Source of the DNA: Mycobacterium sp. Aquia_216
GTDB taxonomy: Bacteria > Actinomycetota > Actinomycetes > Mycobacteriales > Mycobacteriaceae
Direction: 5' to 3'
Length of the DNA stretch: 64,000 nucleotides
Assembly: GCF_026723865.1 (NCBI RefSeq)
Contig: NZ_CP113529.1
Location: forward strand, 4,898,001 to 4,962,000
The stretch's first letter is position 1. Every line of letters starts with the position of its first letter. Position numbers and translations under genes: made by a program. The notes under the pieces were generated by a model, which worked only from the letters and a program-made list of their open reading frames with translations, had not been told where the DNA came from and did no database searches. Below are positions 46,784-58,227 of this stretch, piece by piece.

Positions 46784-47614
46784 ATGCAGGGTTTCGCGGG
46801 CAAGGTCGCGGTCGTCACTGGCGCGGGATCGGGGATCGGCCAGGCACTGGCCGTTGAACTCGGCCGCTCGGGTGCCAGCGTGGCGATCAGCGATGTCAAC
46901 ACCGAGGGACTGGCGCAGACCGAGCAACAGCTGAAGGCCATCGGCGCCCCGGTCAAAACCGATCGACTCGATGTCACCGAGCGCGAGGCCTTCCTCGCCT
47001 ACGCCGACGCGGTCAACGCGCACTTCGGCAAGGTCAACCAGATCTACAACAACGCCGGCATCGCGTTCACCGGCGACATCGAGGTCAGCCAGTTCAAGGA
47101 CATCGAACGGGTGATGGACGTCGACTTCTGGGGTGTCGTCAACGGCACCAAGGCCTTTCTGCCGCACCTGATCGCCTCCGGGGACGGCCACGTCATCAAC
47201 GTCTCGAGTGTGTTCGGGTTGTTCGCCGTGCCTAGTCAGGCGGCGTACAACTCGGCCAAGTTTGCTGTGCGCGGCTTCACCGAGGCGCTGCGGCAGGAGA
47301 TGCTGGTGACCGGCCGCCCGGTCGGGGTGACGACGGTACACCCGGGCGGCATCAAGACCGGGATCGCACGCAACGCCACCGCCGCCGAGGGACTCGACGC
47401 GGCCGAACTGGCCAAGGTATTCGACAAGCGGATGGCCAGCACCAGCCCGGAGAAAGCCGCACGGATCATCTTGGCGGCGGTTCGCAAGAACAAGGCCCGG
47501 GTGCTGGTCGGCACGGACGCCAAGGTCCTGGACGCGCTGGTGCGGCTGACCGGTCCGGGATATCAGCGGCTGTTCGGACCCGTCTCGAGCCGCTTCACTT
47601 CGACCAAGCGATAG
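46784..47614 (+). CDS. Short-chain dehydrogenase 2 (tandem paralogue)
   Basis: A 276-residue SDR with TGAGSGIG, NNAG, VSSVFG, YNSAK and HPGGIKT. It is nearly identical to the upstream copy through the first two thirds (for example ERVMDVDFWGVVNGTKAFLP) and diverges towards the C-terminus, where substrate loops lie. The length equals the single Rv1245c of M. tuberculosis as remembered. ATG 46784 follows GGGAGG with good spacing. It converges with lpqZ, four bases between stops. Confidence 0.92.
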   Translation: MQGFAGKVAVVTGAGSGIGQALAVELGRSGASVAISDVNTEGLAQTEQQLKAIGAPVKTDRLDVTEREAFLAYADAVNAHFGKVNQIYNNAGIAFTGDIEVSQFKDIERVMDVDFWGVVNGTKAFLPHLIASGDGHVINVSSVFGLFAVPSQAAYNSAKFAVRGFTEALRQEMLVTGRPVGVTTVHPGGIKTGIARNATAAEGLDAAELAKVFDKRMASTSPEKAARIILAAVRKNKARVLVGTDAKVLDALVRLTGPGYQRLFGPVSSRFTSTKR

Positions 47615-47618
47615 GTCC

Positions 47619-48497
47619 TCAGCGCCCGAGCGGGTGATCGACGAGCCAGCCGCCGGCGACCGCCTGTGGGTCGGCACCGCCGTCGACCTGGCGGCGCATC
47701 TCGGCCAGGGCCGCGGTGTCCAGTACGCCGGCCACTTCGTTGATCGCCAGCACCTGCCGGTCGGTGAGCACGTTGCGGCGATACAGCGGCACCACGTTCT
47801 CCGCCCGGATCAGCGCGGGTTTGCCGTCGGCCAGTGGCACCAGGTCGCCCGGAATGGCGGGGTCGGCGGTGGTGGTCCACCCCGCGGTCAGCTGCCCGGC
47901 CCGCAGCGCCGCGAACATCGTTGCAACATCTGGGAATTCACGCGGGGCGACCAGCCGGCAGCCACCGACTACCGATGGCGCCCGGTGGCCGGCGACGATC
48001 CCGGCGACCAGCCCGTCGCAGTGTTTGCCCAGCGCGCTCAGGTCCGCGCTGCGGTCCTGGCCGCCCCACGCCTTGGCGGTGGATTGCGTCACCAGCAGCA
48101 CGGGTTTGTCCTCGGCGGCCGTGGTGTAGTCACCCGCGGCGATGCCCTCGGGCAGCGCCGACACCATCGCGCGGTAGACCTGCTCGTCGGAGAGCGCCAT
48201 GGCGCCGGGTTGCAAGGCCAGCAGCGTCTGGCCGGTGAAAGCCGGCGTGACGGTGACGGCGCCGGAGTCCAGCTGCGCCATCGGGTCGTCGGCGGTCTCG
48301 GCTTGCGCGGCGAATCCGTAGGACCGCAGCGCCGCGAGGTACACGCCGGCCAGCAGCCTGGACATGGCGTCATTCTTGGAACCGACCACCAGCGCAGGCA
48401 CGGTGTGATGGTCGCCGGGTCCGGCCGTGCAGCCGGCGCCGAACGGGACAGCGAGCGCAGCGGCGACCAGAAACGCCGCCAGCTTGCCGATTTTCAC
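47619..48497 (-). CDS. lpqZ: Lipoprotein LpqZ (OpuAC-like binding protein)
   Basis: A 292-residue lipoprotein. A signal ends with FGAGC (Cys23, an imperfect lipobox), then a type II periplasmic-binding domain resembling glycine-betaine/osmoprotectant OpuAC proteins (VVGSKNDAMSRLLAGVYLAAL, AVTVTPAFTGQTLLAL). No ABC permease is adjacent. GTG 48497 overlaps the malic enzyme stop by four bases; the open frame up to 49052 is a shadow of that gene. Confidence 0.9.
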   Translation of the reverse strand: MKIGKLAAFLVAAALAVPFGAGCTAGPGDHHTVPALVVGSKNDAMSRLLAGVYLAALRSYGFAAQAETADDPMAQLDSGAVTVTPAFTGQTLLALQPGAMALSDEQVYRAMVSALPEGIAAGDYTTAAEDKPVLLVTQSTAKAWGGQDRSADLSALGKHCDGLVAGIVAGHRAPSVVGGCRLVAPREFPDVATMFAALRAGQLTAGWTTTADPAIPGDLVPLADGKPALIRAENVVPLYRRNVLTDRQVLAINEVAGVLDTAALAEMRRQVDGGADPQAVAGGWLVDHPLGR

Positions 48498-49690
48498 TCC
48501 GAGGCGTCTGCAGCCTGCGCCACGGCCTGTGCCACTGCCGCACCGACGCGCAGGTCCAGCGGGCTCGGCACGATCCGGTCGGGCGCGAGGTCGTCGCTCA
48601 CGACGGAGAAGATCGCCTCGGCCGCGGCCACCATCATCTTTTCCGTGATCCGCCGCGCCCCGGCATCCAGCGCGCCGCGGAACACCCCGGGGAATGCCAG
48701 CACGTTGTTGATCTGGTTGGGGAAGTCGCTGCGGCCGGTGGCCACCACCGCGGCGTATTTGGCCGCGACGTCGGGTTGAATCTCGGGGTCGGGGTTCGAC
48801 AGCGCGAACACCACGGAATCGGACGCCATGGTGGCGATGAGCTCCTCGGGCACCACACCGGCCGACACCCCGAGAAACACGTCGGCTTCCTTGAGCGCTT
48901 CGACCATGCCGCCGTGCAGACCGCGGGGATTGCTGCTGCGCGCCAGATCGGTCTTGACGATGTTCATGTCGTCGCGGCCAGTGTGCAGGATGCCGCGCGA
49001 GTCGAGCACGGTGATGTCCGAAACACCCATTGCGAGAAGCAGTTTCGAGCACGCAACACCCGCTGCCCCGGCGCCTGAGACCACGACCCGCATCGAGCCC
49101 ATGTCGCGGCCCAGCAACTTGCTGGCGCCCATGAGCGCCGCCAGCACGACGATCGCCGTGCCGTGCTGGTCGTCGTGCATCACCGGGCAGTCCAGCGCTT
49201 CGACGAGCCGTCGTTCGATCTCGAAGCAGCGGGGCGCGGAGATGTCCTCGAGGTTCACCGCACCGAACGTCGGCCGCAACCGCACCAGGGTTTCGACGAT
49301 CTCGTCGGGTTCCTTGGTGTCCAGCACGATCGGGATCGCGTCCAGGTCGGCGAATTGCTTGAACAGCGCGCTCTTGCCCTCCATCACCGGCAGCGCAGCC
49401 GCGGGCCCGATGTCGCCGAGACCGAGCACAGCGCTGCCGTCGCTGACGACGGCCACCAGCCGGTTCGCCCAGGTGTAGCGGTCGGCCAGGGTGTGGTCGG
49501 CGGCAATCGCCCGACTGACCTGCGCGACGCCCGGGGTGTAGGCGATCGACAATGCACGCTGCGTGTCCAGCGGGGATTTCATCTCCACCGAAAGCTTGCC
49601 GCCTACGTGAGCCTCGAAGATCTCGTCGTCGCCGATGACGATGTGTGAGGGCACGATTTCGGACACGGGCCCAGGGTACTGACTACCCAT
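48494..49690 (-). CDS. NAD-type malic enzyme (short bacterial form)
   Basis: A 398-residue malic enzyme: AYTPGVAQV, SDGSAVLGLGDIG, EDISAPRCFEIE, HDDQHGTAIV (metal Asp) and the nucleotide fold VVSGAGAAGVA. It decarboxylates malate to pyruvate. It differs from the long Mez of M. tuberculosis. Lying 12 bases after mdh and overlapping lpqZ by four, it is the middle gene of mdh-malic enzyme-lpqZ. The start may be ATG 49690 or GTG 49666. Confidence 0.93.
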   Translation of the reverse strand: MGSQYPGPVSEIVPSHIVIGDDEIFEAHVGGKLSVEMKSPLDTQRALSIAYTPGVAQVSRAIAADHTLADRYTWANRLVAVVSDGSAVLGLGDIGPAAALPVMEGKSALFKQFADLDAIPIVLDTKEPDEIVETLVRLRPTFGAVNLEDISAPRCFEIERRLVEALDCPVMHDDQHGTAIVVLAALMGASKLLGRDMGSMRVVVSGAGAAGVACSKLLLAMGVSDITVLDSRGILHTGRDDMNIVKTDLARSSNPRGLHGGMVEALKEADVFLGVSAGVVPEELIATMASDSVVFALSNPDPEIQPDVAAKYAAVVATGRSDFPNQINNVLAFPGVFRGALDAGARRITEKMMVAAAEAIFSVVSDDLAPDRIVPSPLDLRVGAAVAQAVAQAADASE

Positions 49691-49702
49691 TAGTAGCCCT
49701 AA

Positions 49703-50692
49703 TCAGATCAGCTTCAGCTCGGTGACCGCGGCGCGTTCGTCGACCAGCTCGGCGGTGGTCTTGTCGATGCGGCCGCGGGAGAACTCGTCGATCTCCAGCC
49801 CCTGCACGATCGACCAGTTGCCATCCTTGGTGGTCACCGGGAACGACGAGACGATTCCCTCGGGCACGCCGTAAGAGCCGTCAGAGAAGACGGCCATCGA
49901 CACCCAGTCACCGTCCGGGCTGCCCAACAGCCAGGAGCGGGCTGCGTCGACGGTGGCCGACGCGGCCGAGGCGGCCGAGGAGGCGCCGCGCGCGTCGATG
50001 ATCGCCGCGCCGCGCTTGGCGACGGTCGGGATGAAGTCGTTCTCGATCCAATTCTGGTCGTTCACGACCTCTGCGGCGTTCTTGCCGCCGACCTCGGCGT
50101 GGAAGATGTCGGGGTATTGGGTGGCCGAGTGGTTGCCCCAGATGGTCACCTTCTTGATGTGGGTGACGGCGGCGCCGGTCTTCTTGGCCAGCTGCGAGAT
50201 CGCCCGGTTGTGGTCCAGGCGGGTCAGCGCAGAGAACCGCTCCTTGGGGATGTCGGGGGCGTTGCTCAACGCGATCAGCGCGTTGGTGTTGGCCGGGTTG
50301 CCGGTCACCCCGATGCGGACGTCGTCGGCGGCGACGGAGTTGAGCGCCTTGCCCTGCGCGGTGAAGATCGCGCCGTTGGCCTCCAGCAGGTCGCTGCGCT
50401 CCATGCCCGGGCCGCGCGGCCGCGCGCCGACCAGCAGGGCCAGGTTCACGCCGTCGAAGATCTTGTTCGCGTCCGCGCCGATCTCGACGCCCGCCAGCAA
50501 TGGGAACGCGCAGTCGTCGAGCTCCATCACGACGCCCTCGAGCGCCTTGAGCGCGGGCTCGATCTCGAGCAGCCGCAGTTCGATCGGGCGGTCCGGGCCC
50601 AGCAGCGAGCCGCTAGCCAGGCGGAACAACAGGCTGTAGCCGATCTGGCCGGCAGCGCCGGTGACGGCTACCTTCAGAGGAGTTGCGCTCAC
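49703..50692 (-). CDS. mdh: Malate dehydrogenase
   Basis: A 329-residue cytosolic-type [17 protein letters not shown] dinucleotide fold, [14 protein letters not shown] active loop with substrate arginines, GNPANTNA, and catalytic His in [12 protein letters not shown]. It interconverts malate and oxaloacetate with NAD. GTG start behind AAGGAGCC. It heads an operon with malic enzyme, and both compete for malate. Confidence 0.96.
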   Translation of the reverse strand: MSATPLKVAVTGAAGQIGYSLLFRLASGSLLGPDRPIELRLLEIEPALKALEGVVMELDDCAFPLLAGVEIGADANKIFDGVNLALLVGARPRGPGMERSDLLEANGAIFTAQGKALNSVAADDVRIGVTGNPANTNALIALSNAPDIPKERFSALTRLDHNRAISQLAKKTGAAVTHIKKVTIWGNHSATQYPDIFHAEVGGKNAAEVVNDQNWIENDFIPTVAKRGAAIIDARGASSAASAASATVDAARSWLLGSPDGDWVSMAVFSDGSYGVPEGIVSSFPVTTKDGNWSIVQGLEIDEFSRGRIDKTTAELVDERAAVTELKLI

Positions 50693-50871
50693 GTCGATTG
50701 GCTCCTTATGGAGAAAGTTCGGTCGTTTGGCTTCGCGTCGAAACTAGCGCACCCCTGCCAGCCCGGAACCTCCGGTCCGACGCCGCGGCCAGTTCGCCGC
50801 TGACCGTCGGGCGGCCGGCCCGCGCCCGCGGCCACCGCGTGCCGTTTCATCCCGCGTTTTACCAGTACGCG

Positions 50872-50877
50872 TAGCAT
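50872..50877 (+). promoter_or_regulatory. -10 TAGCAT for corA
   Basis: TAGCAT lies 43 bases before the GTG at 50921. The 228-base gap to mdh otherwise shows no gene and no recognised magnesium riboswitch. Confidence 0.4.
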
Positions 50878-50920
50878 GGAGCACCGCTCCGCCAGACCTG
50901 CGCTGCGATAGGAGGTTGAG

Positions 50921-52018
50921 GTGTTCGAGGGTTTTGACGCACTGCCGGAAGTGCTTCGGACGATCGCGCACGAGCCGCAGCCAGAACCCACTTCCCCACC
51001 CCCGCCGCACGAAGCCCTGGTCGACTGCGCCGTCTACGTGGGGGGCCACCGGCTGCCCGGCAAGTTCACCTACGCGGCCGCGTGCAGCAAGGTGCACCAG
51101 ATCGAGATGCTGGGACACGAGGCATTCGTCTGGGTCGGCTTGCACGAGCCGAACGAGACCCAGATGACGGAAGTGGCCGACGTTTTCGGGTTGCACCCGC
51201 TGGCCGTCGAAGATGCGGTGTGCGCACATCAGCGACCCAAGCTGGAGCGCTACGACGACACGCTGGTGTTGGTGCTCAAGACGATCCAGTACGTCCCGCA
51301 CGAGTCGGTGGCACTGGCCCGCGAGATCGTGCAGAGCGGCGAGGTGATGGTCTTCGTCGGCAAGGATTTCGTGGTCACGGTCCGCCACGGCGAACACAGC
51401 GGGCTGGCCGACGTGCGCAAGAAGTTGGAAGCCGACGGAGAACAGCTGCAGCTGGGGCCGTATGCGGTCATGCACGCGATCGCGGACTACGTCGTGGACC
51501 ACTACCTCGAAGTGACCCAGCTGATGGAAGCCGATATCGACAGCATCGAGGAGGTCGCGTTCGCCCCCGGCCGCAAGTTGGACATCGAGCCGATTTACAT
51601 GCTCAAGCGCGAGGTCGTCGAGCTGCGCCGGTGCGTCAACCCGCTGTCAGCCGCCTTCCACCGCATCCAGTTGGAGAACAAGGACCTGATTTCCAAAGAG
51701 GTACGGCGCTATCTGCGCGACGTCGGCGATCACCACTCCGAGGCCGCCGACCAGATCGCCAGCTACGACGACATGCTCAACTCGCTGGTGCAGGCGGCGC
51801 TGGCCCGTGTCGGCATGCAGCAGAACAACGACATGCGCAAGATGGCGGCCTGGGCCGGTATCTTGGCGGTGCCCACCATGGTCGCGGCGATCTACGGGAT
51901 GAACTTCCATTTCATGCCCGAGCTGGACTGGACGTGGGGTTATCCGGGTGTGATGGGCTTGATGACGGCCGCCTGCCTGATCCTGTACTTCCAATTCCGG
52001 CGGAACAACTGGCTTTAA
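50921..52018 (+). CDS. corA: Magnesium/cobalt transporter CorA
   Basis: A 365-residue 2-TM-GxN transporter. A large N-terminal cytoplasmic domain is followed by a long helix and, near the end, WAGILAVPTMVAAIYGMNFHFMPE with the GMN pore signature and a second helix ending FRRNNWL. It would form a pentamer moving Mg2+ inward. The ribosome site AGGAGG is at 50910-50915. It converges with the SUFU gene. Confidence 0.95.
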   Translation: MFEGFDALPEVLRTIAHEPQPEPTSPPPPHEALVDCAVYVGGHRLPGKFTYAAACSKVHQIEMLGHEAFVWVGLHEPNETQMTEVADVFGLHPLAVEDAVCAHQRPKLERYDDTLVLVLKTIQYVPHESVALAREIVQSGEVMVFVGKDFVVTVRHGEHSGLADVRKKLEADGEQLQLGPYAVMHAIADYVVDHYLEVTQLMEADIDSIEEVAFAPGRKLDIEPIYMLKREVVELRRCVNPLSAAFHRIQLENKDLISKEVRRYLRDVGDHHSEAADQIASYDDMLNSLVQAALARVGMQQNNDMRKMAAWAGILAVPTMVAAIYGMNFHFMPELDWTWGYPGVMGLMTAACLILYFQFRRNNWL

Positions 52019-52040
52019 CTCGCCCGCATCCAGGGCCGCC

Positions 52041-52646
52041 TCAATTCGGTTGTGCCGCGCGACGATTCGGGTCCAGGACGTCGACGCCGTCGCTCTGCCA
52101 GGCTTGCCGCATGGCCTCGGCACCTTTGAGCCGTACCCACGCCGCCTCGGTCGCGGTGATCGGCGTCGCCGAGAGAAACACCACCGGGCTGCGCGGTGGC
52201 TCCAGCGGCAGATCAGCAATGTCACTGCGGCCCAACAGGACAGCGGTGAAGGGCACCCGTCGCGACGGCCATGCCCACAGCGGCGAGCCGAGATCGATCA
52301 GCGCGTCGGGAACGAGCACCATACCGTCGACGGCCGGCGAAGCCGCCAGTATCGCTAGGCTGCGGGCAATTCCGGTGGCCGGTCCGGGATCTCGCAGACG
52401 CAGCGCCACCTCGGCGCGCGGACCGTGCAACGGGTCGACGACGATGTCGGTGGGGTCGCCCATCGGGTGGCGCGAGCAGCCCAGCGACACGTACTGCACC
52501 AACCCCGCTGCGGACCGGAATCGGAGCACCTCGATGGGTTCGGTACCCAGAAATGTCACGCTCGCCGAATCGGGCTCGCCCCAGGCCCCCGCCTTCGCGA
52601 AGTGTTCGCGCAGGTGTCCCCGTGCCTGGTCCAGGATCTGGCTCAC
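52041..52646 (-). CDS. Suppressor-of-fused (SUFU) domain protein
   Basis: A 201-residue soluble protein resembling the bacterial SUFU domain: LRFRSAAGLVQYVSLGCSRHPM, RAEVALRLRD, and the late VVFLSATPITATEAAWVR. SUFU proteins in bacteria often act as immunity or partner-binding proteins, but no role is proven. GTG 52646 overlaps the sugC stop (GTGA), so it is the last gene of the trehalose importer operon. The open frame to 52847 is a shadow of sugC. No such gene is remembered between sugC and corA in H37Rv. Confidence 0.78.
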   Translation of the reverse strand: MSQILDQARGHLREHFAKAGAWGEPDSASVTFLGTEPIEVLRFRSAAGLVQYVSLGCSRHPMGDPTDIVVDPLHGPRAEVALRLRDPGPATGIARSLAILAASPAVDGMVLVPDALIDLGSPLWAWPSRRVPFTAVLLGRSDIADLPLEPPRSPVVFLSATPITATEAAWVRLKGAEAMRQAWQSDGVDVLDPNRRAAQPN

Positions 52647-53824
52647 TGCCCTGCGGGGACAGCGGCGACGGTGAGATTCGCCCCGGAATCGGCATCGAAG
52701 ACGGCGAGTTTCGCGGCGTCGAACGCCAATTGGACCGATTGGCCGACGACGACTTTCGACGCTGCGGGAACCCTTGCCACGAACTCGTTTTCGACAACCT
52801 CCGACTCGGCGGCCAGCTCGTCGAGTTGCGTCGAATGCACGTCGCACCCCGTGGTGGTGAAGTACACGTATTTGTCGGCCCCCAGCGATTCGACCAGGTC
52901 CACCTTCACCTCGAAGGTCGCCGCCGTGATGCGCTGGTAGCCGTCGATCAACGCGGCGTCCAGCAGGTGCTCGGGCCGCACCCCGACGATGACGGTCTCC
53001 GGTCTCGGATGCCCGGCGATCACATCCTGGACTTCCGGCGCCAGCATCACCTCACCGAAGGGCAGCGTCAGCCCGGTCGGCGTCAACGTGCCGGGAAAGA
53101 AATTCATCGGAGGCGACCCGATGAATCCCGCGACGAAAAGATTCGCGGGACGCTCGTAGACCTCCTCGGGGGTGCCGATCTGCTGCGCGACACCGCCATG
53201 CATCACCACCACGCGGTCGCCCAGCGTCATCGCCTCGGTCTGGTCGTGGGTGACGTAGACGGTGGTGGTACCCAGTCGGCGCTGCAGCCGGGCAATCTCC
53301 CCGCGCATCTGCACCCGCAGCTTGGCGTCCAGGTTGGACAGCGGCTCGTCCATCAAGAACGCCTTCGGATGGCGCACGATGGCCCGCCCCATCGCAACCC
53401 GCTGCCGTTGGCCACCCGACAGCTGGGAGGGCTTGCGGTCCAGAAGCTCGCTCAGGTCAAGGATTTTCGCTGTCTCGGAGACTTTCTGCGCGATGTCGGC
53501 CTTCTTCATCTTGGCCAGGGTCAGCGGGAAGGCGATGTTCTGCCGAACGGTCATGTGCGGGTACAGCGCGTAGGACTGGAACACCATGGCGATGTCGCGA
53601 TCCTTCGGCGCCTTGTCGTTGACCCGTTCGCCGCCGATACGCAGCTCGCCCGACGAGATATCCTCAAGGCCGGCAATCATATTCAGCGTGGTGGTCTTGC
53701 CGCAGCCGGACGGGCCGACCAGGATCAGGAATTCGCCGTCGGCGATGGTGAGGCTCAAGTCCCGCACCGCCGTGTGCCCGTCGGGGTAACTCTTGTTGAC
53801 GTGCTCCAGCACAATCTCGGCCAT
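52643..53824 (-). CDS. sugC: Trehalose importer ATPase SugC
   Basis: A 393-residue MalK-like ATPase: Walker A GPSGCGKT, LSGGQRQR, Walker B FLMDEPLSNLD, VTHDQ, then the C-terminal OB/TOBE regulatory region (VIVGVRPEHLLDA). It powers uptake of trehalose released from the cell wall by Ag85. It starts four bases after sugB ends. Confidence 0.96.
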   Translation of the reverse strand: MAEIVLEHVNKSYPDGHTAVRDLSLTIADGEFLILVGPSGCGKTTTLNMIAGLEDISSGELRIGGERVNDKAPKDRDIAMVFQSYALYPHMTVRQNIAFPLTLAKMKKADIAQKVSETAKILDLSELLDRKPSQLSGGQRQRVAMGRAIVRHPKAFLMDEPLSNLDAKLRVQMRGEIARLQRRLGTTTVYVTHDQTEAMTLGDRVVVMHGGVAQQIGTPEEVYERPANLFVAGFIGSPPMNFFPGTLTPTGLTLPFGEVMLAPEVQDVIAGHPRPETVIVGVRPEHLLDAALIDGYQRITAATFEVKVDLVESLGADKYVYFTTTGCDVHSTQLDELAAESEVVENEFVARVPAASKVVVGQSVQLAFDAAKLAVFDADSGANLTVAAVPAGQ

Positions 53825-53828
53825 CGCG

Positions 53829-54657
53829 CTATCCCTTCACGGCGCCTGAGGTCAACCCGGCGACAATCCGTCGTTGGAAGATTAGAACAAACACGATGAT
53901 CGGAACGGTAATGACGATGGCGCCGGCCGCGATTGATCCCGTTGGTTCCTCGAATTGCGAACTGCCTCCGAAATTCGCAATCGCCACGGGCGCGGTGATC
54001 GCGGCCTTGGTAGCGGTCAGCGACAACGCCAGCAGCAGGTCGTTCCAGGCGAAGATGAAGACCAGAATCGCCGCGGTCACCAATCCGGGCGTTGCCAGCG
54101 GGACGATGACCTTGCGGAAGGCCTGCCCCGGCGTGGCGCCGTCCATCTTGGCCGCCTTCTCCAGATCCCAGGGGATCTCCCGGAAGAAGGCCGACAAGGT
54201 GTAGATGGCAAGCGGTAACGCGAAGGCGATGTAGGGCAGAATCAGCCCGGGCCAGGTGTCGAAAAGCCCTACGACGCGTTCGATTTCGAACAACGGTGTG
54301 ACCAGGGAGATCGCCGGGAACATGGTGCTCAGCAAGGCGGATCCGATCAGCAGTCGCTTGCCGGGAAAGTTCAGCCGGGCGATCGCGTAGGCCGCCATCG
54401 CACCCAGCAGCACCGCGATCGCGGTGGCGATCAACGCGATCCCGATCGAGTTGGTCAGCGCCGAGGTGAACAAGTCGCCGCGGAAGATGCCGCGATAATT
54501 TTCCAGGGTTACCGACGACGGAATCAGCTTGCCGTCCTTGACAGTTGACGTCGGTTTGAGCGAAAGACTCAGAATCCAGAGCACCGGAAGCAGCGCGTAC
54601 ACCACGACTAACGTATCGATGACGGCCCACATCGCGGTGCGCCGCGCACCCGCCAAC

Positions 54658-54668
<11 letters not shown>
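53829..54668 (-). CDS. sugB: Trehalose importer permease SugB
   Basis: A 279-residue MalG-like permease with six helices and the EAA loop [15 protein letters not shown] that docks on SugC. ATG 54668 gives an 11-base overlap with sugA; an ATG at 54680 adds four residues. Confidence 0.95.
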
Positions 54669-56984
<2,316 letters not shown>

Positions 56985-57512
56985 TCAGATCGCCAGGCGC
57001 GCAAGCAAATCCCGAGCCTTCTCGGCGTTCTGCGGTTCGCAGAGCACGTCGTAACGGCCGGCGACCAGTTGCATGGTCGAGCTGAAATCCCTTGTGCCAC
57101 GGGCCATTGCGTACGGAACGGCGGAGGTGATCAAGCCGAAGAACACCCCGGCAATCAAACCGGTAGCCAGTGCGCCCCATGGGCTGGGACTGAAGAAGCC
57201 GAGCACTAAGCCGATGAACAGGCCCAACCAGGCCCCACTGAGCACGCCACCGCCGAGCACTTTCGGCCAGGTCAGCCGGCCGGTGACCCGTTCCACCTGC
57301 ATCAGGTCGACACCGACGATGGTGACCTGCTGGACCGGGAACTGATGTTCGGAGAGATAGTCGACGGAACGCTGCGCCTCGGCATAGGTGGGATAAGAAC
57401 CCACCGGCCAGCCTTTGGGCGGAGTCGGCAACTGCGGCACACCGCGCCGCCCCGCCGCCGCGCCACCGGGCGTCGGGCCCGGGACTTGGCCAGGCTGGAA
57501 AGGACTAGTCAT
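56985..57512 (-). CDS. YflT/general-stress-domain membrane protein (Rv1234-like)
   Basis: A 175-residue protein. A Pro-rich start is followed by the YflT heat-shock-type domain (GSYPTYAEAQRSVDYLSEHQFPVQQVTIVG), a Gly-rich two-helix hairpin (VLSGAWLGLFIGLVLGFFS, GLIAGVFFGLIT) and a closing YDVLCEPQNAEKARDLL. It is upstream of lpqY with a 12-base gap and may be read with the trehalose operon. Function is unknown. Confidence 0.9.
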   Translation of the reverse strand: MTSPFQPGQVPGPTPGGAAAGRRGVPQLPTPPKGWPVGSYPTYAEAQRSVDYLSEHQFPVQQVTIVGVDLMQVERVTGRLTWPKVLGGGVLSGAWLGLFIGLVLGFFSPSPWGALATGLIAGVFFGLITSAVPYAMARGTRDFSSTMQLVAGRYDVLCEPQNAEKARDLLARLAI

Positions 57513-57585
57513 GGCGGCTCATTCTCCTCTGCCGGGGCCATAGTTTCACCTCGGCCCTCCCACCCTATCGATGCAGCCTGCAGGC

Positions 57586-57591
57586 TAGGTT
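57586..57591 (+). promoter_or_regulatory. -10 TAGGTT for the DUF4190 gene
   Basis: TAGGTT, seven bases, then ATG 57599, a leaderless pattern. It excludes the TTG at 57590, which overlaps the hexamer. Confidence 0.5.
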
Positions 57592-57598
57592 GAACAAC

Positions 57599-58168
57599 AT
57601 GACAGCTCCCGGCGGTGCCAGCGGCGAAGACGCCGCCGATCCGCACGCGGCCGGTGCGCAGCACCCGCAGCAGCCGGGATGGGCAGCGCCCGGCGACTCC
57701 CCGGCATCGCCACCACCAGCGGGTTACCCGCCCCCGGCGTACCCGCCACCCGGATATGCCGTCGACTACCCGCAGGTCACCCCACCCTTCAGCGACCAGC
57801 AGCCACCCGGTTACGGCCCGTCCTACCCGCCGGGCCCGCCGCAGTTCAGCGGGCCGCCCCCCGGCCACGGCTCGCCGCCGTATCCCGGCGGCTATTACCC
57901 GGCGCCGGGATACGGGGATTACTGGTCCCCCGAGGCCGTCCGGACCGGGACGAACGGGATGGCGATCGCGGCGCTGATCTCGTCGTTCACCGGGTTGCTC
58001 TGCTGCATCGGCGGGATCGTGGGCATCGTGCTGGGCACGATCGCGCTCGACCAGATCAAGAGGACGCGCCAAGACGGTTACGGCCTGGCGGTCGCCGGCA
58101 TCGTGATCGGCATCGCGACACTGATCGTGACTCTGATCGTGATGATTTTTGCGGTGCATTCCCATTAG
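57599..58168 (+). CDS. DUF4190 Pro-rich membrane protein (Rv1233c-like)
   Basis: A 189-residue protein. The first 115 residues are Pro/Gly/Tyr-rich (repeats of PPGY, PPAY, YPPG), followed by a two-helix DUF4190 domain (AIAALISSFTGLLCCIGGIVGIVLG, AGIVIGIATLIVTLIVMI) around DQIKRTRQDGYGLA. Such proteins are common in actinobacteria with unknown role. Confidence 0.9.
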   Translation: MTAPGGASGEDAADPHAAGAQHPQQPGWAAPGDSPASPPPAGYPPPAYPPPGYAVDYPQVTPPFSDQQPPGYGPSYPPGPPQFSGPPPGHGSPPYPGGYYPAPGYGDYWSPEAVRTGTNGMAIAALISSFTGLLCCIGGIVGIVLGTIALDQIKRTRQDGYGLAVAGIVIGIATLIVTLIVMIFAVHSH

Positions 58169-58214
58169 TAGGGCTCGCCAGAGCCGGTTCGCTGCCATCG
58201 CGCAACCGGCTGCC

Positions 58215-58220
58215 TAGGCT
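58215..58220 (+). promoter_or_regulatory. -10 TAGGCT for the MgtE-N/CBS gene
   Basis: TAGGCT, seven bases, then ATG 58228: leaderless pattern. It rejects the much longer frame opening at 57679. Confidence 0.5.
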
Positions 58221-58227
58221 CTCTTCC

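Noticed and set aside
48498..49052. N-terminal extension of lpqZ
   Set aside because: It lies within the malic enzyme gene on the same strand in another frame; the signal peptide and lipobox begin at GTG 48497.
57679..58227. N-terminal extension of the MgtE-N/CBS gene
   Set aside because: The frame runs through the DUF4190 gene and is Arg/Pro/His-rich; the real protein begins at ATG 58228 after TAGGCT.
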